NCBI GenBank assembly: GCA_030448265.1
Contig: JAUJNG010000005.1
Location: 82,743 to 146,742, forward strand
Direction: 5' to 3'
Source of the DNA: Abditibacterium sp.
GTDB lineage: Bacteria; Armatimonadota; Abditibacteriia; Abditibacteriales; Abditibacteriaceae
DNA length: 64,000 nt
Shown here: positions 14,731-22,980 of the stretch, piece by piece
Layout: every line of letters begins with the position of its first letter
How positions within the stretch are numbered: the first letter of the stretch is position 1
The notes under the pieces: generated by a model
Databases searched by the model: none
The model's input: the letters and a program-made list of their open reading frames with translations, nothing else
What the model was told of the DNA's origin: nothing
Program-made: the position numbers and the translations under genes

Positions 14731-15642
14731 TCAATCGCTGGTCGTCAGTTTCAAAAACACCTCTTCGAGATTGGCGCGGCGCCGCGAAAGTTCGAGCAGG
14801 CCCCAGTTTTCCGCGACGCACAGCTGCGCGATTTCTTCGCGCGCGTCGTTTTGGCCCGCCAAATCGAGCGAAAACGCACCGTCCGGCTCGCGGCGCACAC
14901 CCGCAACGCCCGCCACGCGACTCAGTTTTTCGCTCGCATCGGGAGCGGGACGCGCCAGAACGAGGCTCAAACCACTGGCACCGGCGGCGAGATTTTCCAC
15001 CGCGTCCTGCGCCACGATGCGGCCCGCGTTGATGACAATCACGCGCGAACAGGTTTCCTGCACGTCGGGCAAAATGTGGGTCGAAAGCAAAACCGTGCGC
15101 TGGGGCGCCAGCGATTTGATGAAATGGCGAGTTTCGGCGCGCTGGCGCGGGTCGAGGCCGGAACTGGGCTCGTCGAGAATAAGAACCGGCGGGTCGTGAA
15201 CGATGGCCTGCGCGATGCCCACGCGCTGACGATAGCCTTTGGAGAGTTTGCGAATCAGCGTATCGGCGCGCTCTTCGAGTTTTCCGGCATCGAGGGCGGC
15301 TTCGAGGCGCACGGCGCGCTGCGCTTTGGGCACGCCGCGCAACACCGCGACGTAGCTGAGGTAATCGCGCACGCTCATTTCGCCGTAGAGCGGCGCGTTT
15401 TCCGGCAGATAGCCGATGCTGCGGCGCACTTCGAGCGAATTGTGAAGAATATCGAAGCCCGCGATGCGCGCGCTTCCCGAAGACGGCGCCATGAAACAAC
15501 TCAAAATGCGCATCGTGGTGGTTTTTCCGGCGCCATTGGGCCCCAGAAATCCCACGATTTCGCCCTCCCCAACCGCGAACGAAACCTCCTCCACCGCGTG
15601 GGACGCGCCGTAAATTTTGGACAAGCTTTCGACTTCGATCAT
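14731..15642 (-). CDS. GldA-like ABC transporter ATP-binding protein
   Basis: A 303-residue ABC ATPase, first gene of the operon with the GldF- and GldG-like membrane proteins and DUF4340. Walker A is GFLGPNGAGKTTTMRILSC, the signature is LSKGYRQRVGIAQA and Walker B is PPVLILDEPSSGLDPRQRAE, followed by the H-loop STHILPDV. The C-terminal domain of about 80 residues is typical of ABC-2 exporters. It powers the transport or envelope remodelling done by the complex. Confidence 0.95.
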   Translation of the reverse strand: MIEVESLSKIYGASHAVEEVSFAVGEGEIVGFLGPNGAGKTTTMRILSCFMAPSSGSARIAGFDILHNSLEVRRSIGYLPENAPLYGEMSVRDYLSYVAVLRGVPKAQRAVRLEAALDAGKLEERADTLIRKLSKGYRQRVGIAQAIVHDPPVLILDEPSSGLDPRQRAETRHFIKSLAPQRTVLLSTHILPDVQETCSRVIVINAGRIVAQDAVENLAAGASGLSLVLARPAPDASEKLSRVAGVAGVRREPDGAFSLDLAGQNDAREEIAQLCVAENWGLLELSRRRANLEEVFLKLTTSD

Positions 15643-15959
15643 GGAAATTGGGCTGGATTCAGGAGAAACGCAGTTGGATTATAAACAGCCACTGCGTTCA
15701 AGCGGGGCTTGCGCCCTCTTCCAATCCCCAGGGGTCTCGATTGGAAGAGGGCGCAAGCCCCGCCCTAATTTTCAACGGCGTAACTCCTGGAGTTAACGAC
15801 CTTTTGGCAAAGTGTGTTGCGCGAGAGCCGGTCATGTTTTAAGAGACCCACTAAGCACAATCCCAGCCGCCTGAAAATTTAATAAAAAGGAACTTGCAAA
15901 TTTAATGTCATCACCGCTTATTTCAGTAAACTTAAACAAACCGTTTGTCGAATCACTTT
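15643..15959. other. Intergenic region between divergent genes
   Basis: A 317-bp gap between the ATPase gene (leftward) and the Pro-rich membrane protein gene (rightward). Apart from the palindrome at 15702-15763 it is AT-richer than its surroundings, especially 15840-15958, and must hold the promoters of both transcripts. I see no convincing operator, riboswitch or small RNA. Confidence 0.6.
15702..15763. repeat. Intergenic inverted repeat, sister of the in-gene element at 4613-4677
   Basis: Arms of 24-25 bp (15702-15726 and 15739-15763), perfect, with a 12-base loop. Arm words CTCTTCCAAT and ATTGGAAGAGG match those of the palindrome inside the glycosyltransferase, with point differences that are compensated in both arms. 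The compensation argues for a conserved hairpin or for recent arm-to-arm copying. Confidence 0.9.
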
Positions 15960-17654
15960 ATGCCAAATTTTCAATTCTCCGACGAAAATCCGGCGCCTGA
16001 GTCGTCCAAAGCGGCACCCGCCAATTCCAACGACGCTGCGCCCCCCGTTTCGCCTCAGAAACCCTCTTTTCAACTCGCCGATTCCTCCCCATCGGCTTCC
16101 CAACCCACTCCCAGCCCGACGCCGCCCGCACCGCCCGTTAAGCGGTCCGCGCCAGCCGTCATCCCTGGGCCACCACTGCCCACCCAGAGCGCCCCTGCGC
16201 CCTCTTCCACACCCGCTCCTCAGGGCCAGGTTCCGCCTCGCCCCGCGAACGTCCCAACACCAACCGTCCCCACGCCAGGTGTTGCGACGCCAGGTGTTGC
16301 GACGCCAGGTGTTGCGACGCCAAAACCCGCAGTGCCGACTCACGCTGCGCCGCCTGCCGCCGCTCGTCCTTTGCAGCCCAAACCGCGACCGGCGGCGACG
16401 GGAGCGCCAAATGCGGTGCCCAATACGGTGCCTTCGCCTTCGATTCCCACGCCTTCGATTCCGCTTCCCACGCCCAGCGCGGCGCCCGTCGCGGCGACAA
16501 CAGAAAAGCATCACGGCGCGCCCCACGACGATTTTTCCCGCAAAATTTGGGGGATTGGCCAGAGCATCAAGGGCGTGCTCGACGCTCTCGAAGGCCCCGC
16601 GAGCTGGGTTTTGCGCGTGGCGTTCGTCGCTGGCCTGTGCGCGCTCGCGTTTGTTTTGGCCGGAACTTTTCTGGGCAAGGCCGGAAACCTGACCGGCAAT
16701 CCCAACGCCGCCGCGCTCACCAAAAACCTCAGTCTGGCCTCGCAGGTGTTGATGTGGTCGCTCCTGGCGGGGAGCGTCGCCACCATTTTGCTGGCTTACG
16801 AAGACAGCCGCCTGGGGTTTTTCATCGGCGGACTCGGACTGTTTTGTCACTTCGCGCTGCCTCTGGTGCTGCGAAATGTCGGCGACAGCGCGGCGACCTC
16901 AGCGATGGCGATGCATTTCCGGCACGGCGGCTACCTTCTGGTCATGATCGGTCTGGTCAAGGGCGTGGGCGACACCGCGATCTGGCTGTGGCACCTGCCC
17001 GAAAAAATGAAAGAGCGCCACGCCAACGTGGGTGTGTCGGATCGGGCCGAAGCCAAGCAGCGTGCCGTGGCGCGCGACGCCAATATGTTTTCGCCGTGCT
17101 GGAAACTGCCGTTTTGCCGCGAGTCGATTCGCAAGCAGTGTCCGGCGTTTCTGGCCAAAACCACGTGCTGGAAATTCGGTCGCGGCTGCTACTGCGACGA
17201 AGAAATGATTTCGCGCATCGTGCGCGGCGAATCCATCGACCTCATCAAAGCGCCGACCCGCGTCTCGCGCCAGGGCAAGCCGCCGTGCGGACGCTGCTAC
17301 ATCTACCTCGAACACCAGACTTACAAGTTTCGGATGTTTTCGCCCCTGGCCCTGCCCGTCACCGTTCTGGCGACGTGGCTGATCTGGCCGCTCTACACCA
17401 ACCTCTTCGCGGCGGGCAACAAAGCGTTGGAATCGGTGTGGAAAAGCCTGTCTTTTAGTTCCAATTCGTCGAAACTGTCGCCCGAAGGGCTTAAAGCCTC
17501 AAGCGACGCCGTCAAAGCCGCCGCCGATCTGGGCGGCAGCCCCGAACAAGTCGCCTTTATCGCCCAGAATATGTTCGGCGTTCTGCTCGGTTTTATGGTG
17601 CTGATCTACCTTTCGAAGGGCATCGAATGGGCGATTTTCAAAGCGAAACTGTAG
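15960..17654 (+). CDS. Pro/Ala-rich membrane protein with a cytosolic cysteine cluster
   Basis: About 564 residues from ATG 15960 (an in-frame TTG lies 15 bases earlier). Residues 1-185 are a disordered Pro/Ala/Ser region with three exact TPGVA repeats (about 16270-16320). Then come about four membrane segments, a cysteine-rich stretch (CWKLPFCRESIRKQCPAFL, then TTCWKFGRGCYCDEE and CGRCYIY) and two more membrane segments. Nine or ten closely spaced Cys suggest a metal or Fe-S site facing the cytoplasm. I know no named family. It converges on the AAA ATPase gene of the PspA cluster, and a shared palindrome separates their ends. Confidence 0.8.
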   Translation: MPNFQFSDENPAPESSKAAPANSNDAAPPVSPQKPSFQLADSSPSASQPTPSPTPPAPPVKRSAPAVIPGPPLPTQSAPAPSSTPAPQGQVPPRPANVPTPTVPTPGVATPGVATPGVATPKPAVPTHAAPPAAARPLQPKPRPAATGAPNAVPNTVPSPSIPTPSIPLPTPSAAPVAATTEKHHGAPHDDFSRKIWGIGQSIKGVLDALEGPASWVLRVAFVAGLCALAFVLAGTFLGKAGNLTGNPNAAALTKNLSLASQVLMWSLLAGSVATILLAYEDSRLGFFIGGLGLFCHFALPLVLRNVGDSAATSAMAMHFRHGGYLLVMIGLVKGVGDTAIWLWHLPEKMKERHANVGVSDRAEAKQRAVARDANMFSPCWKLPFCRESIRKQCPAFLAKTTCWKFGRGCYCDEEMISRIVRGESIDLIKAPTRVSRQGKPPCGRCYIYLEHQTYKFRMFSPLALPVTVLATWLIWPLYTNLFAAGNKALESVWKSLSFSSNSSKLSPEGLKASSDAVKAAADLGGSPEQVAFIAQNMFGVLLGFMVLIYLSKGIEWAIFKAKL

Positions 17655-17732
17655 AGAGGCGAGTAACGAGAGGCGAGAAGCGAGAAGTCAGCGCGCGATT
17701 TCTCGCCTCTCGCCTCTAACCTCTCGCAAACT
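17655..17732. repeat. Inverted repeat at convergent gene ends, gagaggcgag family
   Basis: Imperfect arms of GAGAGGCGAGA words and their complement. It begins right after the stop of the rightward gene and is read through by the leftward AAA ATPase gene, whose last residues (SLREVRGERREIAR) and stop it encodes. Confidence 0.8.
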
Positions 17733-19349
17733 CAGAGGCACGAATTCCAGATCGCTGGTTTCAGCAATCGCCAGTTCCATTTGATGCGCCAGCACTTCGG
17801 GCGCGACCGGCGGCTGATAAGTTTCCAGCGCGTCGCGCAGCGCCTCGACGGGCGAGCGTTTTTCGACCTTGGAAGTGCGATACACCTTCACCGCGAGCGC
17901 TTCGGCGGCGCCTGGCGTGACTAGAATCGGCATCACATCTTTAAGTTTTTCAAATTCTTCGGCGGGAATGGGCATATCGTGCCGTTTGCACAGCGCGCGA
18001 ATCAAATCGAAGGATTCCTGCGGCGTCGTGGTGGGAAAGATGGGGATTTTCACATCGACGCGGCCAGGGCGCTTCAAATCGACCTCGATTAAATCGGGGC
18101 GGCTCGACGCCAGAATCCAGATGATTTTGCCCCGATTGCTGCCGCGCGACATTTCTTGCGCGAACATCCCGTAAACGCGGCCCCCGATGCCGCTGTCGCC
18201 GCTTCCCGAATCGCGTTTGCCCAAGGCCTGGTCAGCTTCGTCGATAAAAACGTAGCACCGCCCCAGCGCGCCCAACAGACGGAAGATTTTTTCGAGGTTG
18301 CCTTCGGTCGAACCGATCCATTTGTCGCGAAAATTTTTGATTTTCACCACCGGAACGCCCGCCTCGCCCGCCAGACACTCGACCAGAAACGTTTTTCCAG
18401 TTCCGACCGGCCCGCACAGCAAATAGCCCATCGGCAGCGCACTCACATCGCCCTGGCGCCACAACTCTAAATCGGCGCGCAGCCACTTTTTAATCGCTTC
18501 GGCGCCCGCGTAATCGTCGAGCGTGCGGCTCGATTCGACGAATTCAATCAATCCGCCCGCGTCGTTTTCGATGAGCTGCTTTTTGAGTGTCACCAAATCG
18601 CCGCCATCGAGCGGCTCGGCGCCGTATTCGCGGGTTTTGAGCAGGGTTTCCAGGCTGGAAAGGGTGGCGCCCGCCATCGCGCCGCCGAGTTCGTCCAATT
18701 TGTCCTTGAACTGCTCCAGCGCGCGCGGAAACTGCGGCGCCAGGTTTTGCAGCGCGATTTGAATCTCGCGCGGCGAAGGCAGCGGCACTTTGAAACTCGC
18801 CGCGCGCGGATTGTTGGCGGCGAGCGGGTGCAAATCACTTAAGTTTTCCGCAATGAGAAACGAGGCGAACTGGCTGTCGTGGATGAGCGAATCGAGGCTC
18901 CATTCGCGCAGCAACAGCGCAAGAGCGCCAAAAGTCGGCTCAATCGAAGGCGACTGCGGCGCCACCAACTGCGCGGCGCGAATCACGACCGCGACGCGCG
19001 GCGCGATCTGGCCCAGCCGCCCCAAATTGGCGGCGAAACGCGCGTAATGCGTCAGAGTTTCGAGCGCCGGACGCGGTTCGCGCGGCAGATTCGGATTCGA
19101 TTTGAACGCGGGCCACTGCGCGAAAATCGCGTTGCCTTTGTCGATGCGAATACCGCTTCCCAGATCGTAGGACAAAACCACATCGAAGCGCCCCAGAAGC
19201 GCGCGATTAAGGAAATCGCCGAGCGTGCCGAGCGCGCCGGAATCGGGCAAAACGAAGCGGTCTTCGACGTTGCCGTGCAGCAAAAACTGGTTGTTGGCGC
19301 CGCTTTCATAGCGCGCGGTGATGTCGCGCGCCCAATCGGGGAGATTCAT
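17688..19349 (-). CDS. AAA+ ATPase of the PspA cluster
   Basis: A soluble 553-residue protein. The N-terminal half (about 1-250) is an uncharacterised domain starting MNLPDWARDITARYESGANN. The AAA module follows: Walker A GPVGTGKTFLVECLAGE, Walker B RCYVFIDEADQALGKRD, the sensor stretch WILASSRPDLIEVDLKRPGR with arginine finger, and a C-terminal helical lid. It resembles FtsH/p97-type single AAA modules without protease residues, so a remodelling role is likely. It lies last in the leftward cluster with PspA, coiled-coil proteins and an ABC system. Its C-terminal dozen residues come from a repeat element. Confidence 0.88.
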   Translation of the reverse strand: MNLPDWARDITARYESGANNQFLLHGNVEDRFVLPDSGALGTLGDFLNRALLGRFDVVLSYDLGSGIRIDKGNAIFAQWPAFKSNPNLPREPRPALETLTHYARFAANLGRLGQIAPRVAVVIRAAQLVAPQSPSIEPTFGALALLLREWSLDSLIHDSQFASFLIAENLSDLHPLAANNPRAASFKVPLPSPREIQIALQNLAPQFPRALEQFKDKLDELGGAMAGATLSSLETLLKTREYGAEPLDGGDLVTLKKQLIENDAGGLIEFVESSRTLDDYAGAEAIKKWLRADLELWRQGDVSALPMGYLLCGPVGTGKTFLVECLAGEAGVPVVKIKNFRDKWIGSTEGNLEKIFRLLGALGRCYVFIDEADQALGKRDSGSGDSGIGGRVYGMFAQEMSRGSNRGKIIWILASSRPDLIEVDLKRPGRVDVKIPIFPTTTPQESFDLIRALCKRHDMPIPAEEFEKLKDVMPILVTPGAAEALAVKVYRTSKVEKRSPVEALRDALETYQPPVAPEVLAHQMELAIAETSDLEFVPLSLREVRGERREIAR

Positions 19350-19375
19350 AGAGTTTTATTGGCCACAAAAAGGCA

Positions 19376-19548
19376 CAAAAAGAACAAAAGGGGGGTTGGT
19401 TGGAGCGTAGAGAACGCGAAGCGTCAGCGAGTTGAGGCAATGCAGCCTGGTTTGCCCAACGCCTGTTCATCGAACGTTTCTGTCAGGTCTCACTCGCTGA
19501 CGCTTCGCGTTCTCTACGCTCCAACCAACCCCCCTTTTGTTCTTTTTG
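19376..19548. repeat. Very long intergenic palindrome (57-bp perfect arms)
   Basis: Arms at 19376-19432 and 19492-19548 pair perfectly over 57 bp around a 59-base loop. The inner part of each arm is the agaacgcgaagcgtcagcga family also found at 8819-8900 and 22057-22144; the outer part (caaaaagaacaaaagg...) is specific to this copy. This is a composite, as if one palindrome had been extended outward or inserted inside another. It lies between pspA and the AAA ATPase gene. Confidence 0.95.
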
Positions 19549-19560
19549 CGGCCAATTTTA

Positions 19561-20316
19561 TTATTGAGAAGCGGTTTCGGTCGCGCCTGGCCCCATGGTT
19601 TTGCCCGCCGCGCCCGAATCTTTGGGCATCACCGGATCGAGCGCGATGCCTTCGGCGGCGGCGAAATCGGCCAGAGCCTGATCCGCGAGCGCGGTTTCTT
19701 CGGCTTCTTTCATGGTAAATTCGGTCGTGTTGAGCGAATCGCGCGCGACGCGGGCGCGTCCGGCGGCCTGCTCGCGGTCTTCGTTGACCATTTCTTCCAG
19801 GCGGTTGAGCGTGTCGCCGCTTCCGCCGATTGAGGAAATCATGCCGCCCGCCATTTCCATCATTTCGGCGGTCGCTTTTTTGACTTCCATGTCGGAAATC
19901 GCGTATTTCAGGTCTTCGATTTTGCGCTTGGCGGCGCCAATCGAAACTTCGCGCGCTTTGACCAGTTCCTGATAGGTTTTTTCGGCCTGCTCCATTTGCG
20001 TGCGATTTTCCGCCAACTGGGAAGTCACCGCTTGCAAACGCAAGGCGTATTGGCCCGCCACCTCGCGGTTACCGGCTTTCAGATTGGCGCCGGCTTTGGC
20101 GCGCAGATCTTTTTCTTCGGCTTCCAGCTTTTTGACCTGCGACATCAGACGTTCGCACAGTCCGGCGTGCGCGGCCAGACCCTGGTTGTAGTTGGCGATT
20201 TGCTTTCGCAGGTTTTCTTTTTCCTGTTCGAGCATCATTTTCGGGTTGGCGCGTTCGGCGCCCTGCACGAACATATTCGCAAAGGCTTTGAGAAGGTTGG
20301 AAATTCGTTTGAACAT
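19561..20316 (-). CDS. pspA: PspA/IM30 family membrane-stress protein
   Basis: A 251-residue, almost wholly helical ESCRT-III-like protein that coats and repairs stressed inner membrane. The amphipathic N-terminal helix MFKRISNLLKAFANMFVQGA and the following NPKMMLEQE are diagnostic, as is the central coiled coil (TSQLAENRTQMEQAEKTYQE). The C-terminus extends past the core with an Ala/Gly-rich tail. It sits in a leftward cluster with two coiled-coil genes upstream and an AAA+ ATPase gene downstream. No PspF-type enhancer-binding protein is seen. Confidence 0.94.
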   Translation of the reverse strand: MFKRISNLLKAFANMFVQGAERANPKMMLEQEKENLRKQIANYNQGLAAHAGLCERLMSQVKKLEAEEKDLRAKAGANLKAGNREVAGQYALRLQAVTSQLAENRTQMEQAEKTYQELVKAREVSIGAAKRKIEDLKYAISDMEVKKATAEMMEMAGGMISSIGGSGDTLNRLEEMVNEDREQAAGRARVARDSLNTTEFTMKEAEETALADQALADFAAAEGIALDPVMPKDSGAAGKTMGPGATETASQ

Positions 20317-20328
20317 GAGTTGGGCTAG

Positions 20329-21078
20329 TTAGGTGGTTGGGTGGTTAGGTGGTTGGGTTTCCTGAGGCGCGTATTTGGAGGGGCCGAGATCGAGGCTGAA
20401 GAATTCCAGCACGTCGTCCAGTTTGTCCGATTCAGTCTCGCAGCCGCGCGTGACTTTGGCGAGTTCGTTTTTGGCGGCCTGAATCGACTGGCGTTTGGCG
20501 TCGATTTGCGCTTCCAGTTCAGTGATTTCCGCCTCGGCTTTGGCGGTGACATCGGCGGTTTTGCGCTCCATGAATTGCGCGAACGAATGGAGCGCCGCCA
20601 GTTTACGCGAGGCATCGGTGACCACGCTTTCCGGCGTGGCGCCCGTCGCTTTGCCCAGCGTGGCCATCATCGCTTTCACGGTCGAGCGGCGCGTTTCGAG
20701 CGGCAGTTCCGAGGGCAGCGAACTCAGAGTTTCGAGCATTTGTTCGGCTCCAAAACTGCTTTGCGGCAAATTCGCCGCGCGGTAAATCGCGGCGAAATCA
20801 ATTTTGTCGCCCGCAATCGCGGAAGACGTGCCGCTTAGCTGCGTTTCGTCCACCTTCACTTCATCGAGGCTTGGCCCGTTCGCCTCGCGCACCAGTTCGT
20901 CAATGGTTTTGGGGATGGGGCGATGGGCGCCCGACGGCGAATCCAACGGAAGACGCGCTTCGGAGGGCAATTCGAATTCGTTGCCACCATCGCTTGAAGA
21001 AGAGTAAGGCGGCATTTCGTCGGCGGGCAGTTCGATGAGAAGTCCGGCGGCTTTGCGCATGGCGTTGCGAAGACTCAT
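20329..21078 (-). CDS. Coiled-coil protein of the PspA cluster
   Basis: A soluble protein of 249 residues with no recognised family. The N-terminal half is acidic and low-complexity (SLRNAMRKAAGLLIELPADE, then Ser/Pro/Asp-rich); the C-terminal half is a coiled coil (TADVTAKAEAEITELEAQID, KNELAKVTRGCETES). Its last residues, QPPNHPTT, and the stop come from a ggtggttgggtggtt-type repeat (20331-20365). It is 12 bases upstream of pspA and co-directional, so a PspA partner or regulator is plausible. Confidence 0.75.
   Translation of the reverse strand: MSLRNAMRKAAGLLIELPADEMPPYSSSSDGGNEFELPSEARLPLDSPSGAHRPIPKTIDELVREANGPSLDEVKVDETQLSGTSSAIAGDKIDFAAIYRAANLPQSSFGAEQMLETLSSLPSELPLETRRSTVKAMMATLGKATGATPESVVTDASRKLAALHSFAQFMERKTADVTAKAEAEITELEAQIDAKRQSIQAAKNELAKVTRGCETESDKLDDVLEFFSLDLGPSKYAPQETQPPNHPTT
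20331..20365. repeat. Short word repeat, ggtggttgggtggttagg type, at a gene end
   Basis: Tandem GGTGGTT/GGGTGGTT words matching the family at 3807-3890 and 32769-32822, here without a visible second arm. It encodes the C-terminal tail of the coiled-coil protein gene. Confidence 0.65.
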
Positions 21079-21104
21079 AAAAGTGGGGATTCCTGAAGGA
21101 GAAA

Positions 21105-22004
21105 TTAGCTCGAAACGCTCGACAGCATCCGTTCGTAGGGCGCGAGTTCTTCCAAAACCTGCGTCATGGTGTTGGTCTGCGACACGACATCTTCGATATC
21201 GGCCAATACCTGTTCGGGCGGGCGGGCGAGCAGTTCATCGCTGATCAGGCCGAAAGTATCTTCCAGAAGGGCGAGTTGATGACTCAAATTCGCCACGATT
21301 TTGCCCATTTTCGAGATGAATTCGCGGCGGCGGCGCAAAACTTCGAGCCGTTTTTGCAAAATGGCGCGCGTGCTGGCGTCGGTTTCGGCCTGATGATGGG
21401 CTTCAATCGCGGCGATTTCGCGGTCGTAGGCGCCCTGCACGATGGCGACGGTTTCGCCCAGCCACGCCGTTTCAGACGCCGCGCCCAGAGGATTGAGCGG
21501 CGCGTCGCCGCGCGCGCGGCCATTTCGCAAGTCGCGCGGGTTGAACTGCGAGCGCGGCGCGGCGCTTTCGATTTCCCCGCGCGCCTCGGCTAAATAAGCG
21601 CGAAATTGTTCTTCTTTAACCGCGAAATGGAGGAACTTTTCGAGCAGAAAATCGAGTTTTCGCAGCACTTCGCGCATCCAGGTCGCATCGCCTGCGGCCT
21701 GACGGTCGATTTCGCGGCGCACTTCTTCCAATCGCATGAAGCGGTCTTGCAGTTGGGGGCGCAAAAGCGGCAGAGTTTTGGCTTTGAGTTCGTCGCGGCG
21801 CGCCTGCACTTTGGCATCGTCGCGCCGCGAGAGATGCGCGCCATACCAACTCGAATCGGGCACGAAAATCAGATAAGCGGCCTCGGCGACCAGTCCGATG
21901 AGAAGTGGGAGCGGATTGAGCGTCGCCGCCGACAGCGCCACCATCGAAGTGAGGCCCAAGACGTTGTAGCTTTCCTGCAAAGCGGCGAGATAGCGGTTGC
22001 GCAT
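21105..22004 (-). CDS. Membrane-anchored coiled-coil protein of the PspA cluster
   Basis: A 299-residue protein. Residues about 13-50 are two short hydrophobic stretches (LTSMVALSAATLNPLPLLIG, AEAAYLIFVPDSSWYGAHL), then a long helical cytoplasmic region with coiled-coil heptads (FMRLEEVRREIDRQ, RAILQKRLEVLRRRREFISK) and an acidic end. I know no named family. It is co-directional with the other cluster genes and is the first of the PspA half. A membrane tether for the PspA/AAA machinery is a reasonable guess from topology and position. Confidence 0.75.
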   Translation of the reverse strand: MRNRYLAALQESYNVLGLTSMVALSAATLNPLPLLIGLVAEAAYLIFVPDSSWYGAHLSRRDDAKVQARRDELKAKTLPLLRPQLQDRFMRLEEVRREIDRQAAGDATWMREVLRKLDFLLEKFLHFAVKEEQFRAYLAEARGEIESAAPRSQFNPRDLRNGRARGDAPLNPLGAASETAWLGETVAIVQGAYDREIAAIEAHHQAETDASTRAILQKRLEVLRRRREFISKMGKIVANLSHQLALLEDTFGLISDELLARPPEQVLADIEDVVSQTNTMTQVLEELAPYERMLSSVSS

Positions 22005-22056
22005 CGAACGTGGGGCGTCGCGGGACGCCAGAGGAAATTTTAACTCATGGATGACG

Positions 22057-22144
22057 TGGAGAACGCGAAGCGTCAGCGAGTGAGGCGTGACTGTTACAGT
22101 GAACTATCAGTCAGGCCTCACTCGCTCACGCTTCGCGTTCTCCA
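22057..22144. repeat. Intergenic inverted repeat, agaacgcgaagcgtcagcga family
   Basis: 30-bp arms at 22057-22086 and 22115-22144 with a single mismatch. It separates the ABC transporter half from the PspA half of the leftward cluster and ends inside the last codons of the ABC ATPase gene region. Confidence 0.9.
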
Positions 22145-22147
22145 ATC

Positions 22148-22975
22148 TTACAGCGAGGGAAACAAATCGCGGATTTCCTGGCGCACTTCCTGAAACTGCG
22201 GCAGCGAGGCGATGTTTTCGCGCCAGGCCAGACCGCGCTCGGCCAGATCGAAAGTCGCCCGAATCCGCGCGCCAGGAATAGGTTTTCCATCGGGGCCGAC
22301 TTCCCTGCCCATCACCCACACCGTATCGGCGATTTGCATCGCAGCAGTGATGTCGTGGGTGATGAGAATAAAAGTCATCAGTTCGTCCTGCGCCGCCATT
22401 TCGTGGATAAAGCGAATCACAGCTTCCTGCGCCAGCACGTCGAGGCCGGAAAACGGTTCGTCCATGAGCAAAAAATACTCGGAACACATGAACTGCTGCG
22501 CGATGGCGGCGCGCTGGCGCTGTCCGCCCGACAGCTGCGCCGGATATTTCGTGCCCTGTTCGCCGATGCCGAAGCGTTGCAGCAGCTTTTGGGCTTTGGC
22601 GCGGTTTTCCTCGCCGCGAAGTCCGGCCTGTTTTCCGGCGACGAGCAGATTTCCCATCACGGTGCGGTGCGCGAAAAGCGGATAATTTTGCGCCACGACT
22701 CCGATGGTGCCGCGCTGCACCGGTTTTTGCTCGGCGCCGACTAAAATCGTGCCTTTGTCGGGTTGATCCAGACCCGCCAGAAGCCGGAACAGCGTGGTTT
22801 TGCCGCTCCCCGACGGCCCGATAAGAGCCACGACCTGCCCCTGCTTCATATCGGGCCGCACCAGGTTTTTGATTTCCAAATCGACATCGCGCAAAACCAG
22901 ATTTTCGCCGCGCCGCATCGAAACGCCTTCCAGCTTGAGCAGGGTTTCTTTGAGTTGGTGTTCGTAGGTGGGCAT
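22148..22975 (-). CDS. ABC transporter ATP-binding protein (nitrate/sulfonate type)
   Basis: A 275-residue ATPase started at ATG 22975 (MPTYEHQLKETLLKLEGVSM), 5 bases after the permease stop. Walker A is ALIGPSGSGKTTLFRLLAG, the signature is PAQLSGGQRQRAAIAQQF, Walker B is YFLLMDEPFSGLDVLAQE, and the H-loop is LITHDITAAMQIAD. It resembles SsuB/TauB/NrtD proteins. With the permease it forms the engine for the solute-binding proteins encoded upstream. Confidence 0.93.
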   Translation of the reverse strand: MPTYEHQLKETLLKLEGVSMRRGENLVLRDVDLEIKNLVRPDMKQGQVVALIGPSGSGKTTLFRLLAGLDQPDKGTILVGAEQKPVQRGTIGVVAQNYPLFAHRTVMGNLLVAGKQAGLRGEENRAKAQKLLQRFGIGEQGTKYPAQLSGGQRQRAAIAQQFMCSEYFLLMDEPFSGLDVLAQEAVIRFIHEMAAQDELMTFILITHDITAAMQIADTVWVMGREVGPDGKPIPGARIRATFDLAERGLAWRENIASLPQFQEVRQEIRDLFPSL

Positions 22976-22980
22976 GGTTT

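Noticed and set aside
14359..15684. 441-residue plus-strand open frame
   Set aside because: Antisense to the GldA-like ATPase and GldF-like permease and runs through a palindrome; no protein-like composition.
16262..16325. CCAGGTGTTGCGACG triplet as a possible CRISPR or VNTR regulatory array
   Set aside because: It lies in frame in a Pro/Ala-rich coding region and simply encodes TPGVA three times.
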